DNA of 64,000 bases from Streptomyces sp. NBC_00557 (lineage in GTDB: Bacteria > Actinomycetota > Actinomycetes > Streptomycetales > Streptomycetaceae): positions 7,936,001-8,000,000 of the forward strand of contig NZ_CP107796.1 of the NCBI RefSeq assembly GCF_036345995.1. Direction: 5' to 3'. Each line of letters starts with the position of its first letter. Position 1 is the stretch's first letter. The notes under the pieces are model-generated. The model was not told the DNA's origin. It worked only from the letters and a program-made list of their open reading frames with translations, and did no database searches. This document shows positions 25,192 through 34,308 of the stretch, piece after piece. The position numbers and the translations under genes are program-made.

Positions 25192-26829
25192 CTACCCCGC
25201 CAGCCAGGCCGCCTGGTCCGGGGCCAGCCGGCCGTTCTCGACGGGTCCGCTGGTCAGCAGGACCGCGCTGTGGGCGGGCAGTTCGTACGGCTCGCCGGAG
25301 AGGTTGACCACGCACAGGAAGCCGGGGTCGCGGCGGAAGGCCAGGACGTCGGCGGGGGTGTCCAGCCAGGTGAGGGTGCCGTCGCCGAGGGCGGGGTGCT
25401 CGCGGCGACGGCGCAGCGCGGTGCGGTACAGCTCCAGCATGGAAGTGCCGTCGCCGGTCTGGGCCTCGGCGGTGAGCGGCGCCCAGTCGGCGGGCTGCGG
25501 CAGCCAGGGGGCGGCCGGGGAGCCCTCGGGGCTGAAGCCGTACGGGGCGGCCTGACCGGACCAGGGAAGGGGCACACGGCAGCCGTCGCGGCCGCGGTCG
25601 GTGTGCCCGGAGCGTTCCCAGACGGGGTCCTGGAGGACGGCGTCCGGGAGGTCCTCGACCTCGGGCAGGCCGAGTTCCTCACCCTGGTAGATGTAGGCGC
25701 CGCCGGGCAGGGCGAGCATCAGCAGGGCGGCGGCGCGCGCACGGCGGGTGCCGAGTTCGAGGTCGAGGGGGCCCTGCGGCTCGTAACGCTCGTTGGCCAC
25801 CCAGCGCCTGGCCGCCCGGCGGCCGTACCGGCTGGCATGGCGCATGACGTCGTGGTTGGAGAGCACCCAGGTGGCGGGCGCGCCGACCGCGCCGAGCATG
25901 GCGAGGGAGTCGTCGATGACCGTGCGCAGGTCCTTGGGGTCCCAGCTGGCCATCAGGAAGTCGAAGTTGAACGCGGTGTGCAGGCCGTCCGGGCGGACGT
26001 AGGCCGCCAGCCGCTCGGGGGTGTCGGCCCAGGCCTCGGCGACGAAGCACCGGTCGCCGGGGAACTCGTCGGCCACCTTCCGCCAGGCCCGGTAGATGTC
26101 GTGGACCTCGTCGCGGTCCCAGTGCGGGTGGTCGAGATGGTGGTGGCGCCGGCCGGTGCCGGCCGGAGGCGGCGGCAGGTCGGGCAGTTCGGGGTGCTTG
26201 ATCAGGCCGTGGGCGACGTCGATGCGGAAGCCGTCCACGCCCCGGGCGAACCAGAACCGCAGAATGGACTCGAACTCGGCGCGCACCTCGGGGTGTTGCC
26301 AGTTCAGATCGGGCTGCTGCGGGGCGAACAGGTGCAGGTACCAGTCGCCGTCCGGCAGCCGGGTCCAGGCCGGGCCGCCGAACGAGGAGACCCAGTCGTT
26401 GGGGGGTTCGGCGCCGTCGGGGCCGCGGCCGGGACGGAAGACGTAACGGTCGCGCTCCGGGCTGCCCGGTCCGGCCGCCAGCGCGGCCTGGAACCAGGCG
26501 TGCTGGTCGGAGGTGTGGTTGGGCACCATGTCGGGGATGACGCGGATCCCGAGCCGGTGGGCCTCCTCGATCAGCTGCTCCGCCTCCTCGAGGGTGCCGA
26601 ACAGCGGGTCGATCGCGCGGTAGTCGGCGACGTCGTAACCGTGGTCCGCCTGCGGCGACTTGTACCAGGGGTTGATCCACACGGCGTCCACGCCGAGCGA
26701 CTTCAGGTACGGCAGACGGGAGCGGATGCCGGCGATGTCGCCGACGCCGTCACCGTTGCCGTCGGCGAAACTGCGGATGTAGATCTGGTAGATGACGGCG
26801 CTGCGCCACCAGGGTGCGGTACCGGGCAT
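25192..26829 (-). CDS. GH13 alpha-glucosidase
   Basis: A 545-residue glycoside hydrolase family 13 enzyme of the oligo-1,6-glucosidase/alpha-glucosidase kind. Conserved regions: DMVPNHTSDQH, the nucleophile Asp in GVDGFRIDVAHGL, the acid/base Glu in FVAEAWAD, and the third carboxylate in LSNHDVMRH. No signal peptide, so it acts inside the cell on imported maltose, maltodextrin or another alpha-glucoside. Last gene of the ABC transporter operon, 27 bases after the permease gene. Confidence 0.93.
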   Translation of the reverse strand: MPGTAPWWRSAVIYQIYIRSFADGNGDGVGDIAGIRSRLPYLKSLGVDAVWINPWYKSPQADHGYDVADYRAIDPLFGTLEEAEQLIEEAHRLGIRVIPDMVPNHTSDQHAWFQAALAAGPGSPERDRYVFRPGRGPDGAEPPNDWVSSFGGPAWTRLPDGDWYLHLFAPQQPDLNWQHPEVRAEFESILRFWFARGVDGFRIDVAHGLIKHPELPDLPPPPAGTGRRHHHLDHPHWDRDEVHDIYRAWRKVADEFPGDRCFVAEAWADTPERLAAYVRPDGLHTAFNFDFLMASWDPKDLRTVIDDSLAMLGAVGAPATWVLSNHDVMRHASRYGRRAARRWVANERYEPQGPLDLELGTRRARAAALLMLALPGGAYIYQGEELGLPEVEDLPDAVLQDPVWERSGHTDRGRDGCRVPLPWSGQAAPYGFSPEGSPAAPWLPQPADWAPLTAEAQTGDGTSMLELYRTALRRRREHPALGDGTLTWLDTPADVLAFRRDPGFLCVVNLSGEPYELPAHSAVLLTSGPVENGRLAPDQAAWLAG

Positions 26830-26856
26830 GCTGTTCCTTGTCGGAGAGAAGGGGGC

Positions 26857-27690
26857 TTACTTCGCGGCACCGGCCGTCAGACCGGCGACGATGCGGCGCT
26901 GGAAGAGCAGCACCATGACCACCAGCGGGATCGTGACGAGGACGCCGGCGGCCATCTGGCTGCCGAACGGGGTCTCGTACGTCGTGGCGCCGGTGAACTT
27001 GGAGATGGCGACCGGGGCGGTCTGCATGTCCGGCCGGTTGGTCATCGACAGGGCGATGAGGAACTCGTTCCACGCGGCGATGAACGTGATGATCGCGGTG
27101 GTGAAGATGCCGGGCGCGGCGAGCGGGATGATGATCTTGCGGAAGGCCTGGCCGCGGGTACAGCCGTCGACCATGGCGGCGTGCTCCAGCTCGTCCGGCA
27201 TCTGCCGGAAGAACGTGGTCAGGTTCCACACCGCGAGCGGCAGCGCGAAGGACATGCTGGGCACGATCATGGCCTGGTAGGTGTTGATCCAGCCGATGTC
27301 CGTGAACAGCTTCAGCAGCGGCACCACGATCGACACCACCGGGAACATCGAGGTGGCGATGATCAGCGTGAGGATCAGCCGCTTGAAGCGGAACTCCAGC
27401 CTGGCCATGGCGTACGCGGTGAACGTGGCCAGCAGCAGCGCCAGCACGGTCGTGATCCCGGCCACCACGAGGCTGTTGAGCAGCGCCCGGGTGAAGCCCT
27501 GGGAGGCGCCGAACAGGGAGCGGTAGTTCTCGAACGACACCGGGGACGGCACGAGCGAGGTGTCGAAGATGTCGGAGGTGCGGCGCAGGCTGGAGACCAG
27601 CATCCAGTAGAACGGCGCCAGGCAGTAGGCCACCACCGCGGCGACGCCCACGTACAGCAGCCGGCCGCGCCACTTCACCGCGGTCGTCAT
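26857..27690 (-). CDS. Carbohydrate ABC transporter permease (MalG type)
   Basis: A 277-residue inner-membrane permease with about six membrane segments. The EAA loop is seen in ELEHAAMVDGCTRGQAFRKIIIPLAAPG. It pairs with the upstream permease to form the import channel. Its ATG overlaps the stop of the partner gene (ATGA), so the two are coupled. No ATPase gene is in the operon; in Streptomyces a shared MsiK-like ATPase usually energises such systems. Confidence 0.92.
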   Translation of the reverse strand: MTTAVKWRGRLLYVGVAAVVAYCLAPFYWMLVSSLRRTSDIFDTSLVPSPVSFENYRSLFGASQGFTRALLNSLVVAGITTVLALLLATFTAYAMARLEFRFKRLILTLIIATSMFPVVSIVVPLLKLFTDIGWINTYQAMIVPSMSFALPLAVWNLTTFFRQMPDELEHAAMVDGCTRGQAFRKIIIPLAAPGIFTTAIITFIAAWNEFLIALSMTNRPDMQTAPVAISKFTGATTYETPFGSQMAAGVLVTIPLVVMVLLFQRRIVAGLTAGAAK

Positions 27691-28721
27691 GCCGTCACCT
27701 CCCTGCGACGCGCGAAGCCGAGCCTGGTCCGCGTGCGGTGGCCGCCGGCGTTGTCGCCGACGAGATCGGCGCCCAGCAGCCGGACGAAGGCGAGCGCGAT
27801 GAGGAAGACGTAGAGGAAGAGCAGGACCGCGTAGGCGGAGGCGGGGCCGAAGCGGACGTTGGACGCCTCGTTCTGCGCCAGCATGGACAGGGTCTCCACC
27901 GAGTTCTTCTGCGCGCCGATCAGGATGTACGGCAGGTCGAACATCCGCAGGGCGTCCATGCAGCGGAACAGCATCGCCACCAGCAGGGCGGGCTTCACCA
28001 GCGGCAGGGTGATGTGCCAGAACCGGCGCAGCGCGCTCGCTCCGTCGATCCGGGAGGCCTCGTAGACCTCCTTCGGGATCACCTGCAGGCCGGCCAGCAC
28101 CAGCAGGCCGATGAACGGGGCGGTCTTCCACACCTCGGCGACGATGACCGCGACCTTGGCGTGGAAGCCCTCGGTGGTCCACAGGATCTGACGGCCGAGC
28201 AGGGCGTTGGCGATGCCGTCGCTGTTGAAGATCCACCGCCACAGCAGGCCGGAGATGGCCGTGGGCACCGCCCAGGGCACGAGGATGCTCGCCCGGACCA
28301 GGGCCCGGCCGCTGAACGCCCGGTGCATGATCAGTGCCATGACCACGCCGGTCACCGTCTCCAGACCAACGGTGACGACCGTGAAGAGGGTGGTGTTCCA
28401 GAAGGCGTTCCAGAACCGGTCCCCGGTGGCGCCGAGGATGTCGGCGTAGTTCTTCAGTCCGACGAACGGCTCGGTGCTGCGGATGAACCCGGTCTTGGGA
28501 TCCAGGCCCTTCGGACCGTACAGCGACTCCCTGAGCGCCATGACGGTCGGGTAGAGCACGACGACCGCCAGCACCAGCAGCGTCGGGGACACCAGCAGGG
28601 CCGCCATCCGTCCGGTGCCGGAGGTGGCGCGCGCCCGGGGACGCCGGGCCTGCACCGCGGTGGGGAGCGCGCGGGGGGACTCGGGCACGGCGGAGCCGGG
28701 CGGGATCTCTATGTCGGTCAT
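27687..28721 (-). CDS. Carbohydrate ABC transporter permease (MalF type)
   Basis: About 344 residues with six membrane segments after a Pro/Arg-rich cytoplasmic N-terminus. The EAA loop is EVYEASRIDGASALRRFWHITLPLVKPA. ATG at 28721 has GAGGA at good distance. A GTG at 28736 overlapping the upstream stop is an alternative with no ribosome site. Heterodimer partner of the MalG-type protein. Confidence 0.9.
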   Translation of the reverse strand: MTDIEIPPGSAVPESPRALPTAVQARRPRARATSGTGRMAALLVSPTLLVLAVVVLYPTVMALRESLYGPKGLDPKTGFIRSTEPFVGLKNYADILGATGDRFWNAFWNTTLFTVVTVGLETVTGVVMALIMHRAFSGRALVRASILVPWAVPTAISGLLWRWIFNSDGIANALLGRQILWTTEGFHAKVAVIVAEVWKTAPFIGLLVLAGLQVIPKEVYEASRIDGASALRRFWHITLPLVKPALLVAMLFRCMDALRMFDLPYILIGAQKNSVETLSMLAQNEASNVRFGPASAYAVLLFLYVFLIALAFVRLLGADLVGDNAGGHRTRTRLGFARRREVTA

Positions 28722-28732
28722 GGGCCCGGTCC

Positions 28733-30028
28733 TCACTGCGCCGTGGACTTCTGCAGCCTGCTCTGCAGGTCCTTCAGCGCCTGGGCGCTGGTCTTGGTGC
28801 CGGTCAGCGCGGCGTACGCCTCCTGCTGGACGGCCGAGGTGACATCGCCGTATCCCACGACCCGCGGGCGCGGCACGGCCCGCAGGATCGACTGCTTGAG
28901 GACCGGGAGGTACGGATACTGCCTGGCCAGTGCGGGGTCGTCGTACAGGGCCGCGTACGGCGGGGCGAGCGAGGCCTTCTCCAGGAACGTCTTCGCGGTG
29001 GTCTCACTGCTGTAGAACTTCATGAAGTCCAGCGCGGTGGCCTTGTTCCTGGCGAAGGACGACAGGGCCAGGTTGTGGCCGCCCAGGCTGGAGGATCCGG
29101 GCCCGGTCAGGCCGGGCAGCGGGGCGACGGCGTACTTGCCGGCCACCTTGCTCTTGCCGGCGAGGGCGTACATGTACGGCCAGTTGCGCAGGAAGACCAG
29201 CTTGCCGGCCTGGAAGGCCTGGCGGCCGTCCTCCTCCTGGTAGGTGATGGCCTCCTTGGGGATCGTCCCGTCCCGGAAGGAGCCGGCGAGGAAGTCCAGT
29301 CCCTTCCTCGCCTGCGGGGTGTCGACGTCGGGCCTGCCGTTGGCGTCGGTGACGACGCCGCCCGCGGAGTCGACGGCCTCGGAGAAGTTGACCGTCAGGC
29401 CCTCGTACTTCTGGAACTGCCCGGCGTAGCAGGACATGCCCTTGGCCGCGGGCAGCTTCTTCACCTTGGCGCAGTCGGCCTTCAACTCGGCCCACGTGGT
29501 GGGGGCCTTGGTGATTCCGGCCTGCTTGAGCAGGTCGCTGCGGTAGTACAGCAGTCCGCCGTCCGAGCTGGACGGGGCCGCGTAGAGACCGCCGCGGTAC
29601 TTGGCCGTCTCCACCACCGGCTTCAGCATCCGGTCCAGCGGGAAGCTCTGCGCGGGCAGCCGGTCGATCCACTGGTGGGCGGCGAACTCCGAGGTCCACA
29701 CGACGTCCAGGGAGAGCACCGTGTAGGCGTCGGACTTCGTCTCCGCGTTCTGGATCATCTGCTGGCGCTGCGCGTCCGCGTCCGTGGGCAGCTGGATGAA
29801 GGTGACCTTCTCCTTCGGGTGCAGCTTGTTCCACTGGTCCAGGACGGGCTGGACGGCGCCGGTGGTGTCCTTTCCGGCGACGAAGGTGATGGGGCCGCGG
29901 CCGGTGAACGACGTGGTCCCGGACTGCGCCGTGGAGCCGTCGTCGGACGAGCCGCACGCGGTGAGGAGGAGCGCGGCGGCGGCGAGCGCGGCCGAGCACC
30001 GAAGGGCTCTGGCGGTTGTGGTCTTCAC
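28733..30028 (-). CDS. Sugar ABC transporter substrate-binding lipoprotein
   Basis: About 431 residues. The GTG start at 30028 follows AGGAGAG. The N-terminus is a lipoprotein signal with lipobox LLTAC, so the protein is tethered outside the membrane. The mature part is a family 1 extracellular solute-binding protein (ITFVAGKDTTGAVQPVLDQWNKLHP, YAAPSSSDGGLLYYRSDLL, RNWPYMYALAG). First gene of a four-gene operon with two permeases and a GH13 glucosidase, so the ligand is probably maltose, maltodextrin or another alpha-glucoside. Confidence 0.92.
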   Translation of the reverse strand: MKTTTARALRCSAALAAAALLLTACGSSDDGSTAQSGTTSFTGRGPITFVAGKDTTGAVQPVLDQWNKLHPKEKVTFIQLPTDADAQRQQMIQNAETKSDAYTVLSLDVVWTSEFAAHQWIDRLPAQSFPLDRMLKPVVETAKYRGGLYAAPSSSDGGLLYYRSDLLKQAGITKAPTTWAELKADCAKVKKLPAAKGMSCYAGQFQKYEGLTVNFSEAVDSAGGVVTDANGRPDVDTPQARKGLDFLAGSFRDGTIPKEAITYQEEDGRQAFQAGKLVFLRNWPYMYALAGKSKVAGKYAVAPLPGLTGPGSSSLGGHNLALSSFARNKATALDFMKFYSSETTAKTFLEKASLAPPYAALYDDPALARQYPYLPVLKQSILRAVPRPRVVGYGDVTSAVQQEAYAALTGTKTSAQALKDLQSRLQKSTAQ

Positions 30029-30202
30029 TGTCTCTCCTGGTCGTGCGGAACCTGGCGACTCTGATTGCCAAGACTGCGTTGTCACACCAATGTCTTGATC
30101 AAACAAGCAGGTCAAAGCCGATATGGTGAGCGCTCGGGGAATGTCTTTGCCCCGGCTGAGACAACGCTTGCACGCTAGGAGTGGGGTAGGCGGAAGTCAA
30201 TG

Positions 30203-30220
30203 CGTTACTTATCGGTAACG
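30203..30220. promoter_or_regulatory. Dyad in the sugar operon control region
   Basis: CGTTAC-ttatcg-GTAACG, perfect 6-base arms with a 6-base spacer, in the region between the binding-protein gene and the LacI gene. A candidate regulator site. Confidence 0.5.
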
Positions 30221-30245
30221 ACAGTGTGCGGCGGGTGCGGAGCGG

Positions 30246-30259
30246 TGAAAGCGCTGTCA
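30246..30259. promoter_or_regulatory. LacI-family operator-like site
   Basis: TGAAAGCGCTGTCA is a near-perfect 14-base palindrome centred on AGCGCT, close to the usual LacI-family operator form with a central CG. It lies 45 bases upstream of the LacI start. A second, shorter palindrome with the same centre, GAGCGCTC, is at 30128-30135, nearer the transporter operon. Confidence 0.6.
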
Positions 30260-30303
30260 TGGCGGGGGGTCGAGGCCGGCCCGGCTGTGCTACCGTCCGT
30301 GAC

Positions 30304-31365
30304 ATGCCACCAGCTCAGCGACACCCGACGATGGCTGACGTCGCCGAACGGGCCGGGGTCTCGACCTCCACCGTCTCGCGGACCCTGCGCGGCCTGACCA
30401 CCGTCTCCCCGGAGGTCCGCGCCCGGGTCGAACAGGCCGCCCGCGAGCTGAACTTCGCCGTCTCCCGGCAGGCCGCGAGCCTGGTCACGGGCAGGACCGG
30501 GACCGTGGCAGTGCTGGTCCCCACCCTCAACGCGTGGTTCATGGGCTCGGCCCTGTCCAGCCTGGCCCCGGTGCTGCGGGAGGCGGACATGGAGCTGACC
30601 GTCTATGTGATCCCCGACCTCGCCGAGCGGGCCGCGTTCTTCGACCGGCTGCCCGCCCGGCGGAACGCCGACGCGCTGCTGGTCTTCTCCTTCGACCTCA
30701 CCGAGAAGGAGACGGACCGGCTGGACACCCTGGGCATGCCGGTCGTCCACGTCAGCCAGCACGTCGACGGCCGTCCCAGCGTGTACGTCGACGACGTGGC
30801 CGGCGCCCTGCACGGCACCCGGCATCTGCTCAACCTCGGCCACCGCCGCATCGCGTTCATCAAGACGGTGGGTGCCAGCGGCTTCTCCTTCAGCTCCAAC
30901 GAGCGGCTGGTCGGCTACCGGCAGGCACTCACCGAAGCGGGCCTCCCGCACGACGACGACCTGGTGGTCGCCACACCGGTCGGCGACCGGCGCGCCATGG
31001 CCGAAGCGCTCGGGCACCTGCTGAGCCTGCGCGAGCCGCCCACCGCCGTCTTCGCCGAGCAGGACGAGGTCGCGGCCACCGTCATACGGACCCTGCGCGC
31101 GACGCGGATCGAGGTGCCGGAGCACATCTCCGTCCTCGGCTTCGACGACCAGCCGGTGGCCGACTGGTTCGACCTGTCCACCATCGCGCAGTCACCCTCG
31201 GACATCGGCCGCGAGGCCGGCCGGCTGGCCCTGCAGCTCATCGACGATCCCGACGCCGACCATCAGCAGCACATCGTCCTGCCCACCCACCTGATCCCAC
31301 GCGCCACCACCGCGCCCCTCCTTCCGGCGGGGCGCGCCGACGCCGGGGAACTCCCGCGCGCCTGA
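30304..31365 (+). CDS. LacI-family repressor of the sugar operon
   Basis: A 353-residue regulator. Helix-turn-helix at about residues 10-35 (TMADVAERAGVSTSTVSRTLRG), hinge helix region to 60, then a periplasmic-binding-like sugar domain (TGTVAVLVPTLNAWFMGSALS, GHRRIAFIKTVG, ISVLGFDDQPVADWF). Divergent from the ABC/glucosidase operon with LacI-type palindromes between. Expected to release DNA on binding an alpha-glucoside. ATG at 30304 has a weak ribosome site; ATG at 30331 is an alternative. Confidence 0.92.
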   Translation: MPPAQRHPTMADVAERAGVSTSTVSRTLRGLTTVSPEVRARVEQAARELNFAVSRQAASLVTGRTGTVAVLVPTLNAWFMGSALSSLAPVLREADMELTVYVIPDLAERAAFFDRLPARRNADALLVFSFDLTEKETDRLDTLGMPVVHVSQHVDGRPSVYVDDVAGALHGTRHLLNLGHRRIAFIKTVGASGFSFSSNERLVGYRQALTEAGLPHDDDLVVATPVGDRRAMAEALGHLLSLREPPTAVFAEQDEVAATVIRTLRATRIEVPEHISVLGFDDQPVADWFDLSTIAQSPSDIGREAGRLALQLIDDPDADHQQHIVLPTHLIPRATTAPLLPAGRADAGELPRA

Positions 31366-31512
31366 CGCCTCCTGGCTGACGACCTGCCCCGGTGGAGCGG
31401 GACACCGGCCGGCGTGACCCTTGATCAGCCGCTCCAGGGGCCTCTCGATCGTCCCGGTCCAGCGTCTGCTCGTGGTGCCGTTGGCCGGCCGGCGCTGGAT
31501 CGCCGGTGGGGT

Positions 31513-32997
31513 TCAGGAGCCGACCCGGTCCCGGCGCTGGCGCAGGAAGGCGGGTCGGCCGGACACACCCGCGGGGCCACGGGCTGCGGCGCGGGCGGGG
31601 CCGTCGGGGAGGGTGAAGGCGAACACGGCCGTCGCCACCGCGATCGCGGCCAGGGCGAGATAGGCGTGCTGGTAGGCGGGCAGCGGCGGTTGGGCGGCGA
31701 GGCCCGGCGGTGTGCCGAGCACGAGTGCCGTGGTCACCGCCGCCGGCGCGAGTGCGCCGCCGGTCTGGCGTACGACGGTGTTCAGCATCGTGGCCTGGGG
31801 CAGATCCGTCCGCTCGACGGTGGCCAGCGAGGCGACCGTGGTGGGGATGAAGAAGCAGCCGATCGTGGCGCCGAAGAGGAACATCAGGCCGCGGAAGGTC
31901 CACAGTCCGGTGCCGGTGTCGCAGGCGGCGAAGAGCAGCAGCACCGCGCCGGTGCCGGTCAGGCCGCAGCCGACGATCACCCGCGGACCGACCCTGGCGT
32001 ACAGGGCACCGGTGAGCTGGACGGTCAGCAGCACGCCGAACGCCTCGGGGAAGGTGGTCAGTCCCGACTCCAGTGCGGTGCGGCCCTGGGCCTGCTGGAG
32101 AAAGAGCGGACCCAGGTACAGGGCGCCCATGATGGGGATCAGACCGACCAGGTTGATCAGGTTGGTGTCCCGGAACAGCCGGTCGGCGAACAGGCGCAGC
32201 CGCAGCAGGGGCTGGGCCGTGCGCAGTTCCACGGCGACAGCGGAGACCAGCAGGGCCGCACCGGACACGAGGGAGGCGAGGACGGCGGGGGAGGACCAGC
32301 CGCGGTTGGGTCCCTCGCACAGGCCGAACATCACGGTGCCCAGGCCGCCCGCGCTCAGCAGCAGACCGGGCAGGTCGAAGCGGCCCGGCCGGCTGCCGCG
32401 GCCCCCGGCCAGGAACAGCGCGCCGAACAGCAGCGCGGGCAGGCCCACCGGCAGATTGACGTAGAAGACCCACCGCCAGGACAGATGGTCCACGAGCAGC
32501 CCGCCCAGGACAGGGGCGGCGGCCGGGGCGATCTGCTGCGGAATGATCATGTAGCGGGAGAGGCGTATCTGCTCGGCCGAGGTGAAGGTGCCGAACAGCA
32601 GCGCGGTGGAGGCCGGGAAGAGGACGCCGGCCGACAGCCCCTGCACCGCCCGGTAGGCGACGAGCTGACCGACCCCGAGCGCCGCCCCGCACAGCAGCGA
32701 CGAGCCGAGGAAACCGGCCAGGGCGGTCAACAGGACGCGTTTGCCGCCGAACCGCTCGGCCAGCCACGCCGAGGCCGGGATGGCCATGGCCAGGCAGACC
32801 GGGTAGACGACGACCACGCCGTCCAGGGCGGCGGTGGTCAGCCGGAACTGACGGGCGATCGAGGGCAGTGCCACGGTGGTGATCGCTCCGTCGACGATCG
32901 CCACGAAGGTCACGCTGACGCACACGACGGGGACGACCAGACGCTGGCTGATCCGGAACGACCAGGCGGCGGAGGACACGGGAGGACGGCGTCGCAT
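31513..32997 (-). CDS. MFS drug exporter, DHA2/EmrB type
   Basis: A 494-residue exporter with about 14 membrane segments. Motifs AIVDGAITTVALPSIARQF, WLAERFGGKRVLLTALAGFLGSSLLCGAA, RAVQGLSAGVLFPASTALLFGTF and LSWRWVFYVNLPVGLPAL fit DHA2 multidrug pumps. Start ATG at 32997 lies within a palindrome and is divergent from a MarR gene, so it is probably released from repression by a toxic substrate. Confidence 0.9.
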   Translation of the reverse strand: MRRRPPVSSAAWSFRISQRLVVPVVCVSVTFVAIVDGAITTVALPSIARQFRLTTAALDGVVVVYPVCLAMAIPASAWLAERFGGKRVLLTALAGFLGSSLLCGAALGVGQLVAYRAVQGLSAGVLFPASTALLFGTFTSAEQIRLSRYMIIPQQIAPAAAPVLGGLLVDHLSWRWVFYVNLPVGLPALLFGALFLAGGRGSRPGRFDLPGLLLSAGGLGTVMFGLCEGPNRGWSSPAVLASLVSGAALLVSAVAVELRTAQPLLRLRLFADRLFRDTNLINLVGLIPIMGALYLGPLFLQQAQGRTALESGLTTFPEAFGVLLTVQLTGALYARVGPRVIVGCGLTGTGAVLLLFAACDTGTGLWTFRGLMFLFGATIGCFFIPTTVASLATVERTDLPQATMLNTVVRQTGGALAPAAVTTALVLGTPPGLAAQPPLPAYQHAYLALAAIAVATAVFAFTLPDGPARAAARGPAGVSGRPAFLRQRRDRVGS

Positions 32998-33029
32998 ATG
33001 CTGAGCATACTCACTATGTGCTTGCTCAG
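32997..33029. promoter_or_regulatory. MarR operator-like nested dyads
   Basis: TATGCT-g-AGCATA (32997-33009) overlaps the first base of the exporter start codon. CTGAGCA (33001-33007) also pairs with TGCTCAG (33023-33029) 15 bases on. Such nested dyads between divergent MarR and exporter genes usually bind the regulator. Confidence 0.6.
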
Positions 33030-33115
33030 GACATCGCTTTTACACGGTGCGGCAGCGGCCCCCGCCGACACGGGCCGGGTGCGAGGGCGGCGCGGGACAC
33101 GGGAGACTGGGCACC

Positions 33116-33547
33116 ATGGCAGTGCAAGGCAGCAGCGACGTCCTCATCGACGAGCTGTACGAGACGACACACCGGCTCCGGCAGTTCGTGGAAGCCCGGC
33201 TGCGGGAGAAGGGCGCCTCCGTGGCCCGGCTGCGCGCCCTGCGCATGCTGGCCCGGGCCCGGGAGCCGCTGCGGATGCGGGAACTGAGCGAGATGGCGGG
33301 CATCGCGGCCCGTACCGCCACCACGATCGTGGACAGCCTGGAACGCGACGGCCTGGTGGAGCGGATACCCCACCCGAAGGACCGGCGGGCGCTGCTGGTC
33401 AGGCTCACCGAGGAGGGACTGCGCTGCCACCGCGAGGCCGAGGAGATCGACCGCCTCGCCCTCGCCGAGGCGACCGCGGCCCTGGACGAGGACGACCGCG
33501 AACACCTGCGCACCCTGCTGGCACGCATCCGCGCGCACACCGTCTGA
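33116..33547 (+). CDS. MarR-family regulator
   Basis: A 143-residue winged-helix regulator. DNA-binding part at about residues 45-105 (REPLRMRELSEMAGIAARTATTIVDSLERDGLVERIPHPKDRRALLVRLTEEG). ATG at 33116 follows GGGAGA. Divergent from the DHA2 exporter it probably represses. The ligand is unknown. Confidence 0.9.
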   Translation: MAVQGSSDVLIDELYETTHRLRQFVEARLREKGASVARLRALRMLARAREPLRMRELSEMAGIAARTATTIVDSLERDGLVERIPHPKDRRALLVRLTEEGLRCHREAEEIDRLALAEATAALDEDDREHLRTLLARIRAHTV

Positions 33548-34047
33548 CGCGATACCGGCGCTGCCCCCTCACCACCGTCGGCGCGGGGCTGTTACTCACT
33601 TCCGGGTGCCGGTCGGGCGGCGGGACGGGGACGCGGGCAGCGTTCGTGATGGTCGCGCAGCTGATCGGCCGTCAAACGGCGGATTCCGCACATGGATGAA
33701 GCATGCAGGCGAGAGTCGCAGATTTGTGGGCGATGTGTAACGCCGCTCGTGTAGTGCGGGTACGCGCCGTGGCGTCGGGGAGGGTGTGGTGCGCGGCCGT
33801 CCGGTCGCGCACCACCTTCGCGTAAGCCCTGCTCACGCCCGCGGCCGCGGGCTGTGCTGACGGGCGCCGGCCACCGGGACCCGGTGCCGGTCACCGCGAC
33901 GGGCCGAAGAGGCGGCCGTCGGCAGCCGGCTGACCGATCCGTCCGCCGAGCCGGAAGGCGAGGACCGGCACCGGACCGGGCACACGGCGCCCTCAGCCCG
34001 CGGGCGCGAGGGGTGCGAACAGAGCACACGCAGAACGGAGCCATGCC
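33548..34047. other. Intergenic, no gene recognised
   Basis: About 500 bases with no convincing gene. The part at 33700-33760 is less GC-rich and may hold a promoter for the small gene at 34048. CACCGGG-a-CCCGGTG (33872-33886) is a perfect 15-base palindrome of unknown use. Confidence 0.45.
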
Positions 34048-34308
34048 ATGCAGACCACCACCGCATCAACCGATCGGCCGTGGGACCATGCCCCGGCGGA
34101 TGACGTCCTGCTGGCGCCGCCGAACCCGGCGGACCGCATCACCTGCCGCGTCGATCCCCGCGACCTGCGGCGCCTGAACCTGTACGCGGTGCTGACCGCG
34201 GCCGGCATCGCTCCCTGGCCGGGAGACCGGGAAGCGATCGAGATGCTCAGCGCGCTGCCCGACAGCGTGCACGAGGCCCTGCACCACTGGCTCAGCGCCG
34301 GCAGGTGA
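34048..34308 (+). CDS. Conserved small hypothetical protein
   Basis: An 86-residue protein with no assigned domain, of a kind found in Streptomyces dormancy/stress islands (DDVLLAPPNPADRITCRVDPRDLRRLNLYAVLTAAGIAPWPGDREAIEMLSALPDSVHEALHHWL). Likely helical and soluble. ATG at 34048 follows GGAG at 34037-34040. It stands at the left edge of the OsdR/OsdK-like island. Confidence 0.75.
   Translation: MQTTTASTDRPWDHAPADDVLLAPPNPADRITCRVDPRDLRRLNLYAVLTAAGIAPWPGDREAIEMLSALPDSVHEALHHWLSAGR

Noticed and set aside
33872..33886. CACCGGGACCCGGTG palindrome as an OsdR-box
   Set aside because: The half-sites differ from the other four and it is about 160 bases from the nearest start; left as an unassigned palindrome.
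33592..34044. 150-codon minus-strand frame in the gap before 34048
   Set aside because: No ribosome site, no domain, and Arg/Pro/Gly composition typical of non-coding high-GC DNA.
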